Assembly (NCBI GenBank): GCA_020205615.1
Contig: CM035165.1
Location: 87,296,005 to 87,360,004 of the forward strand
DNA from: Panax quinquefolius
Taxonomy: Eukaryota > Streptophyta > Magnoliopsida > Apiales > Araliaceae
Direction: 5' to 3'
DNA: 64,000 bases
The notes under the pieces are model-generated. The model was not told the origin of the DNA, did not search any database, and saw only the letters and a program-made list of their open reading frames with translations. Of the stretch, positions 54,947 to 64,000 are shown one piece after another. The number at the start of each line of letters is the position of its first letter. The stretch's first letter is position 1. Both the position numbers and the translations under genes were made by a program.

Positions 54947-55649
54947 GACCAAATCCAATGGGGTGCTATAATTAGTTATATAGTTAAATTATAGTATTAA
55001 ATATCAAAAACTCAAATCTAACCCACTTCTATAATTAGTTTTAAAATAGCAAAATATTATACTTGGTTCTAAATATAGAACCAATGATGACTTAGTCATC
55101 CTGTAACAATAATAATAATAATAATAATAATAATAATTGTAGTAATAAAAATAAAAATAATAATAACACTAATAATAATTATAATTATAATACTAATGAT
55201 AATAATAATAATAATAATAATAGTAATAATTTTAATAATAATAATTTATTACAATAATAATAATAATAATAATAATAGTAATAATTTTAATAATAATAAT
55301 TTATTACAATAATTATAATAATAATAATAGTAATAATTTTAATAATAATAATACAATAATAGTAATTATAATGATATTAATATTAATAACAAAAATAATA
55401 ATTATAATAATTATTATTATAATAGTAATAATAATTATAATAGTAATTATTATTATAACTATAATAGTAATAATAATAATAGTAATTAACCATGAGATGG
55501 AAGGAAAGTTAGTTAAATTTGAAACAATTTGGTGCTAAAATAGAACTAATCACCGGAGACTGGGTTCCATTTTAGCACCAAAAAATACTTTTTGGTGCCA
55601 AAATATAGCAATAGCTATAGCCATTTTGACATTACCATTGGATTTGCTC
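54947..55649. mobile_element. PIF/Harbinger (Tourist-type) MITE with internal (ATA)n expansion, 703 bp
   Basis: Terminal inverted repeats GACCAAATCCAATGG and CCATTGGATTTGCTC, flanked by TTA on both sides (54944-54946 and 55650-55652), the 3-bp duplication of this superfamily. The inner subterminal regions also pair loosely. Between about 55108 and 55480 the body is almost entirely ATA/AAT trinucleotide repeat. Confidence 0.85.
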
Positions 55650-55652
55650 TTA

Positions 55653-56200
55653 TATGCTTAATTGCTTATCCACTTAATCTTTTGTTGTCATGTTTACTTT
55701 TCTACCCCCACACGTAAACTTAATTTCACTTCTATAAATCTTCCCTTTTTTAGTTTTTTTAATGATCATTAAAATATAAAAAATAATTTATATGTTAACA
55801 AATTTCATAAAGAAATTAGATTACCTTAAAGTTCTAACTGATAAGATAAAATAAATTAAGATAAATTTATTTAAATATTTTTCTTATCGCATGTATTCAC
55901 CTATAATGCTATTTACTATAGACGTAAATTGATAATGGAACTCTTAAACTATTTTTTTCAATTTTAATTGTCCTAGTTTCCAATTTAAAAATACCCAAAA
56001 CTTTGTTCACATGGTTAAAACATGTTTTACTATTATTCTCCAACTTTGTATTATTATTTTTATAATTATATTATTTATATAATTATTTTATTTAAAATTA
56101 AATAAATTTTGAGTTTAAAAATATTAGAAAGTAACTTTAAAAAGTTACAATTGAATCTATGTTTTGAGAGTGCGGAGTTTTACTGTATCGAAATGTGTTT
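55653..56200. other. AT-rich spacer, no gene seen
   Basis: No ORF with recognisable content and no transposon ends identified. Confidence 0.5.
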
Positions 56201-56204
56201 TAAT

Positions 56205-56354
56205 AATAATAATTATGAAACTTCAAATTTTACAACAACAACAACAACAAAAAAAAAAATAATAACAATAATAATAACAATAATAATAATAATAATAATA
56301 ATAACAATAACAATAACAATAATAATAGCAATAACAAATAATAATAACAATAAC

Positions 56355-56398
<44 letters not shown>

Positions 56399-56435
56399 GA
56401 ACTTCACATTATACAATAATAATAAATAAATAAAT
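56205..56435. repeat. AAC/AAT trinucleotide microsatellite
   Basis: Mixed (AAC)n and (AAT)n turning into (ATT)n. The open frames here on both strands (poly-Asn/Ile) are artefacts of the repeat. Confidence 0.92.
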
Positions 56436-56609
56436 AAAAAGAGTACCTACCCTTCGGATGCGCAAGTTAAGTCTACCTAGTTTTTTTTTATTATACATAA
56501 CCATCATGGTTAAAAATATTTTATGATTTACTTCTTAGTTTATAACATATACAGTCCTTATGCACAAGATACTTTCTCTATTCTTCAGATAATTTATTAA
56601 ATCAGAGAA

Positions 56610-56642
<33 letters not shown>

Positions 56643-56647
56643 AGACA

Positions 56648-56978
56648 GATCCTCGGACTCGACTCTTGACAGGTCCTAAAATCTGAATATTTTTTTTTTT
56701 TTTTTTTTTGAAACAACTAAAAAAAAATAAATATTATGGAATCGAAATTTTTATATAATAAAGTGTTTTTGGGTGTGTTTTGGATACCTATACCAAAAAT
56801 ATATATACAGTGCATGCACAGGGTATGCATGACATGTTTTGTATAGGCATCCAAATCACACCAAAAATATCAGATTATGTAAAATTTCAGATTGTAATTT
56901 TATTTTTTTTAGTTGTTTCAAAAAAAAAAAAAAAATGGTCCGTATTTTATAAAGTCTGGGATCCCTAATGGATCCGGA

Positions 56979-56981
<3 letters not shown>
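56648..56981. mobile_element. Hairpin element H4
   Basis: Inner arms: GTGTTTTTGGGTGTGTTTTG at the left (about 56762) and the pairing CAAATCACACCAAAAATATC at the right (about 56850). The loop region contains TGCATGCACAGGGTATGCATG. Outer T-run and A-run pair. Right end GGATCCGGACT runs into a long (AT)n. A diverged relative of H2 and H3. Confidence 0.8.

Positions 56982-56982
<1 letters not shown>

Positions 56983-57037
<55 letters not shown>
56983..57037. repeat. (TA)n microsatellite
   Basis: About 55 bp of pure alternating AT between H4 and a family M MITE. Confidence 0.95.
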
Positions 57038-57041
<4 letters not shown>

Positions 57042-57047
57042 CAGTCA

Positions 57048-57246
57048 GGATCAAGTCAATATATTTCTTAACACTCTTTCTTTTACTTTAGGCGGCAGTT
57101 TGATTATACAATGTCGTAAATACTATATACTTTAGCGACGCTATATGTTGTCATCATTCAAAAAATATTGACGACGATTGTTATGGTATCAAACCGTCAA
57201 ACCAAGCCAGAAGTGATCACGTGAGTAAAAGATATCTATCTGATCT
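57048..57246. mobile_element. Foldback MITE, family M
   Basis: Left end GGATCAAGTCAATATATTTC and a right end whose complement begins AGATCAGATAGATATCTTTT. The core ATACTTTAGCGACGCTATAT matches 34178-34379. Flanked by (TA)n on the left and (CT)n(TA)n on the right. Confidence 0.75.
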
Positions 57247-57249
57247 TGC

Positions 57250-57250
57250 T

Positions 57251-57315
<65 letters not shown>
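57250..57315. repeat. (CT)n(TA)n compound microsatellite
   Basis: CT run (57250-57278) turning into TA run (57280-57315) between family M MITE and H5. Confidence 0.95.
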
Positions 57316-57317
<2 letters not shown>

Positions 57318-57643
57318 TCCATTTTTAGACTCATTTCTTATTGAGCTCACCATGAAATTCATACCCGCTTTTTTTTTATATAAAAAATAACTAATAAAAA
57401 TATATAATAATTTTTGGAATTGAAAGTTTTTAAAAAAGTATTTTTGGTGTGATTTAGAGTGCAATAACAAAGCAGTGTTTATGCACTGCTTTGTTATATG
57501 CACTCAAATCACACCCAAAATATTTTTTTAAAAACTTTCAATTCAAAAATTATTATACATTTTTATTAGTTATATTTTTTATATATAAAAAAAAGGAGGT
57601 GAGCTTCGAAAGTGCTTTCAAAAAAGTGAGCCTAAGATCACTT
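57316..57643. mobile_element. Hairpin element H5
   Basis: The tightest hairpin: arms of about 80 bp meet at AAAGCAGTG-TTTATG-CACTGCTTT (about 57468-57490). Inner arms TTTTGGTGTGATTTAGAGTG and its complement continue into GAATTGAAAGTTTTTAAAAA. The right end GATCACTTCTT runs into (CT)n(TA)n. The small open frames across it are hairpin artefacts. Confidence 0.88.
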
Positions 57644-57645
57644 CT

Positions 57646-57659
<14 letters not shown>

Positions 57660-57679
<20 letters not shown>

Positions 57680-58021
57680 GTCGACTTGGGGAAAAAATTC
57701 CTTTTGAAATCTTTTTTTAAATATTTTTTACCCTTTATATTTTCTATGTGGTTCGAATTTGGTTTAAAAAGGTGAAATTGATAAAAAGAGTCCGACATAA
57801 AATGTCGACGATTTGAAAATATTAATTTTTTACAGAGCCGCCAATTGGTATGAGTGAAATGATTGTACAGACTCAACCGAGTTTATGAAAGATTTTGCAA
57901 AAAGACCCAATTATCGGATTCTGTTTAACATGCCTTGGAAATCGAGATTCATAGATTTCGGGGGCTTGCTTAAGCGGAGGAATGTGTTAGGCATCCCCGA
58001 CTTCCGTAAAAACACGGTTAC
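57660..58021. other. Unassigned sequence before an LTR
   Basis: After a short (TA)n, about 340 bp with GCCGCCAATTGG, GGGGGCTTGCTTAAGCGG and GTGTTAGGCATCCC. This wording reminds me of a leader or junction region of large plant LTR elements. I cannot assign it. No ORF. Confidence 0.35.
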
Positions 58022-58994
58022 TGCAACAACCCGGATTTTGAGAAATTATTAAAATAAAAATTAAATAAATAAAATTCTTATTATAAGATGTTTTGAGTTT
58101 GAGTATGTGTTATATATATCGTGAAATATGTGATTTGGTGTGAATGTAGAAGATGTATATATATTCATATATTTGGAGAATGAGGTTTAGTAGTTAATTT
58201 AATTTTACTATTGAAGAAAGGTAAACGAAATTATTTGAAAAGGAATTAAGTTAAAAATTATATTATGGAATAATATAATTTGATTATTATACCTTATGGC
58301 AATTAATTTATTATGAATTAAATCTCATAAATAATGTGAGTAATTCACTTAATTAAAATAGTGAATTAATGTAAAATAATTAAAATAAGAATTTAATGAA
58401 TAAAATTTTTATTATGACACATTTTAATAAAATGAGAGAGTAATGTATGTTACATATCAATGTAATATGTTAATATATTACGATTGTGAGGTTTTGTAAA
58501 TAATTAAAATATTTATCAAATAAAATAAATATTTTAAATTTGAAATATTTGTGAAATAAATAAATATTCGATGAAAATTATTATAGAATAAGTTGTTTAA
58601 GTATGATGATATTAAATAAATTGATGATAAATAATTTTGTAATTTGTGCGTATTTTAATACGTTAGTGTGATGGTAATATTTTAATTTAATTAAATAATT
58701 AAATTAGTGGATTAATGACTTGTTGTGTAAAGTGGAAGTTTGTATTAATTAAATAATTAAATTAAGTAAAGGTGTGACAAATGGGCCTTATAATAAGAGA
58801 ATTATAAGCCTTAAAATAAGAGAATTATAAAAATAAATAGAAAGAAATTTTATTTGAGTAAGCCAAATGAGGACTTGTGACTTTTGATTTTATAACTGTT
58901 AAGTAAATTACGTGGGTGTAACTCCCAATTGCATTAAGGGGTTGGTTTTTACGTTATGTGCAAAGGCAGAAGAGAAGAGAGAAATAGAGAGAAA

Positions 58995-59042
<48 letters not shown>

Positions 59043-60547
59043 GGAGAAAAAAGAAGTTCTATGTGAATCTTTGAGAGAAAGTCTGGGAATTCAAAGGAGA
59101 AGAAGATGATTAATCAAGCAATTCCTATCTTCTTGAGTTTTTGAAAGTTTTCTATGAATGTTCAAGCAATTCAAGTAATTCCAATGTTCATTTCTTGAGT
59201 TTTTGTAAGTTTTCTATGAATGTTATGTTGGGGAATTTGATTGTGATGGTTATATATGTTATTAGATATATATAATCTGTTATGAGTAATCTATAATAGG
59301 TTATGGAGTTATCAAAATCATGAGAACATGTTAAAGATGAGAAATTAGAGTTTTGTTGAAATACATATAAGTTTTGGTCAATTTTGAGACTAATATTAGT
59401 TATGAAATCATGATGGAAACCTTAAATTGATGATGGATGTTGTAAGAACGTTGAAAAACGAAAAGAACGCAAGTTGAATGAATCAATTTGGTTAAGAAAC
59501 GAATTCATAGTGAATGATTACGCTAAACATGTTAAAACATAAAAATTAGTATGAACATGAGTTTTGGGTCAAGATTTTTTGTTAATGTTTCTGTAAATTG
59601 TTGATTCTTTGGTATGTTGTAGTTCTATGAATTATGAATCCATAGAGTCGAAAAACTGGACTGATTTGGATGAGTATAACTCGAGTTATGAAGTTTTGAA
59701 GGGGAAATGGTAAACAAATTAGCGAAAAGAATATCTTGGGCAACCCAAACTACTCTTGGGCACTGCAGCGCCGCCCCCAAGGCTAATTGGGGCGCCGTGG
59801 CGCCGAAACAGTGTCAGACTTGACTATTTTGACCTCCTGTAGTAAAACAACCATAACGTTTTTATAAGAACTCTAATTGAGGCGATTTATGATGATCATG
59901 AACGAGGAAGAGTAGACCTACAACTTTTGTTCTTTAAGTTTTTCGATTTGAGGTCGTTAGCAGGGGTTAAAATGGTCATCTTTGGGACTGATATATATTC
60001 GGAGGCAATCGTAGGGCGTCAGGTATGCACGTATGCAAGTGAAGTGCTTCTGACGATAAAAGATGTTATTCTAAGTTATAAAACATGAATATTAGAAAAT
60101 ATAATGATACTCAACATTAATAAATGATGTATTAGATAAGTTGTATAAGCATACTAAGCATAAACAAGAGAGACGAATCGGGCGTGTGACAAATGAATGT
60201 CGAAATGCCGTGACAAGTGTTAATGAACGTAAAAAGTGTTTCAATTCAATTGAAATGAACATTATAAGATACGAAATGAGGTTAATATAAAACCAATAAG
60301 GAGTCCTAGCAAGACTTAATCACTTGAATGAACTTTGGGTATGGCCTAAGAAGAAATATAATGAGATATAAGTCGAAAGTTAACACAATCAAATTGAACA
60401 TTGTGTATTGATTAATAGGAAGGGTTATGGGATTTAGAGTAAAGCTTATATTACAACTACTATGCTTTGCTATGTGACTAATAGTTGATGTGCATGATTA
60501 TATAATTGTGTAGGGCACGTGAAGTGTAGATAGCTGTAAGTTGTTAA
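58022..60547 (+). mobile_element. Probable gypsy LTR, truncated by a later insertion
   Basis: Starts TGCAACAACCCGGATTTTGAG and runs without coding sequence for 2.5 kb. It has the general layout of the 11193 LTR: AT-rich start, central GA-rich probable leader with (GA)n at 58998-59039, a GC-rich patch at 59763-59815, and a tail with TATGCACGTATGC. The end is not seen because another LTR inserts at 60548 and the rest should lie right of the window. Confidence 0.5.
58998..59039 (+). repeat. (GA)n microsatellite in LTR
   Basis: About 42 bp of alternating AG, within a longer GAGA-rich tract. Confidence 0.95.
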
Positions 60548-61150
60548 TGTAAGACCCCAACTTGTTATTAATAAAATTTAATTTTCTCTATTTATTATTT
60601 TGAAATAGTAAGGGTTGATTTGATTAATGTGGATAGTTATGGGTAAAATACGCAAATATTTCAAAATAAGCAAGTGGTTATAAAATATTCATTGTTGTCG
60701 GGGAATATTCGTTTGGTCGTGGAATATTAAATGCTTTCGGGAATATTAGGTATATGGCGCTAAATGACCATGTATGGGCCCCATAACGGAAAGCGATTGG
60801 ATGAAGAAAACGACAAATATAAGTTGTTTAAAAATAACGGCGTAGTTGTTACCGTTAATACTGTTAAAATACTCGGTGGTTAACACACAAGTTAGCACAC
60901 TTATTGCACCAATTATTGATTCTTACGTAAGAAGGCACTTTTTCAATAATGGTTACGATGAATTCTTATTCGATTTTTATTTTATTGATTTAATAATTGC
61001 TACGTTGATATTTTATATTCTTTGTTGTTTCAATAATTGTCATTACACGTATTTTTCATTATCGAAGCAATAATTCATATTATCCTAATAATATTATTAG
61101 ATAACATTATTGGCGATGTCTAGAAAGTTACTGTACAAGGAGAGGTTTGG

Positions 61151-63926
61151 TGTAAGACCCCAAATTTTTAAATAAAAAGGAATTTCCTTTATTTATTATT
61201 TTGAAATAGTAAGGGTGGATTTGATTAATGTGGTTAGTTATGGGTAAAATCTTGAATATTTTAAATAAGCAAGTGGTGATAAAATATTCATTATCGTCGG
61301 GGAATATTCGTTTGGTCGTGGAATATTAAATCTTCGTAGGGGAATATTAAATGCGACGGCCAGCGATCTTTAATGGGCCCATAACGGAAAGCGATTGGAT
61401 GAAGAAAATGACAAATATAAGTTGTTTATAAATAACAACGTAGTTATTTACCAATTATCTTGTTGGAATACGGTTGGTTAAAACACACTAATACGCGTTG
61501 TTGAAAAGTAGCACGGCAGTGATTGCACCAATTATTGATTCTTACGTGAAGGCACTACTCGATAATGGTTACAAAGAATTCTTTATTCGATATTTTTATT
61601 TTATTGATTCAATAATTCTTTGCATTGATATTTTATATTATCGTTGTTTCAATAAATTGTCATTACACGAGATTTTCCATTATCGAAGCAATAATTCATA
61701 TTATCTGAATAATATTATTAGATAACATTATTGGCAATGTCTAGAAAGTTACGTCTAAGGAGAGGTTTGGTCACCTAATTGCGCTACCAAAGATGGAGAA
61801 ATTCTTATTGAAAGCCCCTCTTTCTGGAACCGCTGGTTGTCAATAATGTGATTACAGAATATTATTTGTGAATAATTAATTATTGATTTATATGATGAGG
61901 AAAATATTAATTTTATGTGGATATAGATGGAGAAAATTTTTAAAGTGACAATTGTTGAAAATTGAAATTTTATCTTTTTCTCGATAAAATAATTCATTTA
62001 AATATATTATTATATTTTAATAATATAATAATGGTGATATTTTTACAATGAATGTGGGATATATGAGTATCTGAGGAGGAAGAGTATTTTTGTGGCATTA
62101 AATGATTAACACATGTTTTGTGTGTCGGTGGACCCCATTTCTTGATTTGAAATTTGATTATAGCACAATAAAATCTGCTTGAGGATTTCGATCAATTTTT
62201 GTTTGGAATTTGGAAAAACTTTCTTACTGCAAAGTTGTAGAAAATTGAATTTCCTATAAAAAGTTGTGAGATTCAATTTTCCGATAAAAGAGCTATTTAT
62301 TGTGAATTATTGAAGTTCAAAGTTCAAATAATTGATTTTTGGAAGTTTAAAATATTTTTAATTACAAAAACGTTTTTTCCATTTTTGAAACTCATTTAAC
62401 ATGTGTTAGGGTGGCTGAGTTCAGATTCTTGGATGCGTAGGAAGTTGTAGAAAAAATTATAATATTAATTTATTAAATTTTCTACTTTGGTGTTCTAAGC
62501 ATTTTCTATAGATAGGGTGCTTAGGTTAGAATTGAAAATCATACCGTAAATGAAGTTTTCTCTCTCTATTTATCGGCGTATTCTTGTGAGTATTTTGAGT
62601 ATACTTTGAGTATTGCTATACGGTGCAAGTTCAAGTCATAGCCTATATCCGGTGTTTCAACTAGAAGTACTGTCTTTCGAGGTAAGGGATATTATTTTCT
62701 TCTCAAATGATATTATTTCTTCAATATCATTATGCTGAAATATTGGTTGGAACTTTTTATCAAATTTGGAACTTTTTCATGTCGGGGTTACTATTCATGA
62801 GTTACTATTCACGAGTTACTATTCATGAGTTACTATTCACGAGTTACTATTCATGAGTACTATTCATGAAGCGTGAAGATGTTTTTTGTAGAATTTCTAT
62901 CTTTTGGTGTCGGAGTTACTATTCACGTGATACTAAGACTATTCACGATATCTGACACTATTCACGAATACGGCACTATTCAATCGAAAAATGAATTTTT
63001 TTTTCGTCTAAAATATCTATTCGGATACTAGCTTTGATTGTATCCATGTTTTGATCATTCTTGAATTTTACACCCCTATGATTATTTTTGAGGTATTTTT
63101 GGACGTGAATAAAACAAAAATACGAATCCTTAATCCTTAATCCTTGTCATTTTGTTTCATTTGGGATTCGTTTCTTTAAAAATATTTTTCATCATCTTCG
63201 GTCTTAAATGATGATATTATTGAATATCTTTGGCACAGAGTGCAAAGATGAATGATTTCTGAAGAATATCTTTGGTCGTAGCGCAAAGATGAACAGTGTT
63301 TAGATGAACATGACCAATCGATGAATATCTTTGGCACAGTAGTGCAAAGATGAATATTTGATTCGGATATATATTGATTGATGTTACGGGGATAAAATAT
63401 CGACGATGAACTTTTAAATTCATATATAGAAGATAGTAGTTTGCATTCTCTACTTAACTCTTCTAATGAATTATTATTTCATTATAATATTGATTTAAAA
63501 CTTGTTGTCTATTGTATTCTATTAGATTTTTCCTGTTGAAGACTAACGATAATTTGTTGTATATTATCTTAGTCATAATATTCTTCTATGGGCTAGTTGA
63601 GCTCACCCTTTTCCTTGTTGTTCCATTTTTCTTCTTCTCGGAGGCGAGAATGTAGCGAGTGCAGCCTGGGGTATGGAATGATGGTTATAGAGAGAGTTGT
63701 TTAGTAGTCCTCACCATTTTTATATAATAATGTATAAATAATTGTGATGAGGATTTATTTGGGTATGTATATTGTCTAGAAGACAATAATTGTATTTAAA
63801 CTCACAATATATATTATTCGTATTTTTGCACGACAAATGTATTAATAAAGTTATAGTTATTTACGTACCATGTATTTGGCGACTCGTAATGGGTTGGATG
63901 GAATTGACCTATTTTGGGGCGTCACA
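61151..63926 (+). mobile_element. Solo Tekay-like LTR nested in a sister LTR, 2.8 kb
   Basis: Starts TGTAAGACCCCAAATTTTT and ends TTTTGGGGCGTCACA. It is flanked by TTTGG (61146-61150) and TTTAG (63927-63931), a target duplication with one substitution. It contains the conserved block (61735-61835), a degraded TATA box (CTATAGATAG, about 62506), TTACTATTCACGA repeats (62783-62875) and hairpin repeats (63218-63355). Confidence 0.92.
62783..62875 (+). repeat. GAGTTACTATTCACG/ATG tandem repeats
   Basis: Six head-to-tail units of 14-15 bp alternating TTCACG and TTCATG forms. Further single units continue to about 62990. Confidence 0.9.
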
Positions 63927-64000
63927 TTTAGTCACCTAATTAATTGGCATGCATGAGGAGAAATTCTTATTGGAGAGCCCCTCTTTTCTGAGGCGCACAG

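Larger units (their letters stand above)
60548..64000 (+). mobile_element. Tekay-like LTR, interrupted, running off the right edge
   Basis: Starts TGTAAGACCCCAACTTG at 60548 and proceeds to AGAGGTTTGG at 61150, where a solo LTR of the same family is inserted. It resumes at 63932 with TCACCTAATT, exactly the next bases of the family's conserved block, and runs to the window end. Confidence 0.85.

Noticed and set aside
56109..56429. 106-codon open frame with poly-Asn and poly-Ile
   Set aside because: Product of the AAC/AAT microsatellite; open on both strands.
57491..57775. 94-codon open frame with a hydrophobic stretch
   Set aside because: It covers one arm of hairpin H5 and a TA/CT microsatellite; the residues follow from the AT-rich repeat.

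Overview
This is a plant nuclear sequence, probably from a eudicot. It is AT-rich and made almost entirely of nested LTR retrotransposons, solo LTRs, MITEs and microsatellites. No intact cellular gene is visible. The only host-gene-like material is a tandem array of broken C2H2 (plant QALGGH type) zinc-finger copies at 32.2-36.7 kb on the minus strand. No rRNA, tRNA or CRISPR was seen.

Layout. 1-9191: a minus-strand Ty3/gypsy chromovirus (Tekay/Del-like) complex with the order LTR (5349-9191), 491-bp deleted internal stub, second LTR (2347-4857), second internal region running off the left edge. 9192-32191: a Ty1/copia Sirevirus. Its 5' LTR is cut by the gypsy complex, and its gag is split by another gypsy element (11193-24368). 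That element's 5' LTR in turn carries a 4.0-kb solo LTR (12435-16434) with a perfect 5-bp target duplication. After the split, the Sirevirus continues through zinc knuckle, protease, integrase, RT, RNase H, an envelope-like region, repeated polypurine tracts and the 3' LTR. 32192-36720: the zinc-finger array (three units, the third truncated), into which the Sirevirus inserted. 37331-39828: a solo LTR. 40732-50874: a full-length but decayed Tekay-like element with two LTRs, PBS, gag-pol and chromodomain remnant. 50875-58021: gene-free DNA packed with (TA)n and (CT)n microsatellites, each associated with foldback MITEs, plus an hAT-type MITE and a PIF/Harbinger-type MITE. 58022-64000: a truncated LTR interrupted by a Tekay-like LTR (60548), itself interrupted by a solo LTR of the same family (61151-63926).

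Order of events inferred from nesting: zinc-finger array, then Sirevirus, then the two gypsy insertions into it, then the solo LTR inside the gypsy LTR. All coding copies carry frameshifts, stops or lost active-site residues, so they are unlikely to be autonomous. The most interesting material is in the non-coding repeats: a family of long-hairpin elements at TA microsatellites; an internal occupied/empty site comparison for one of them in the zinc-finger array; and several conserved hairpin or tandem-repeat arrays within the gypsy LTRs whose function is unknown.
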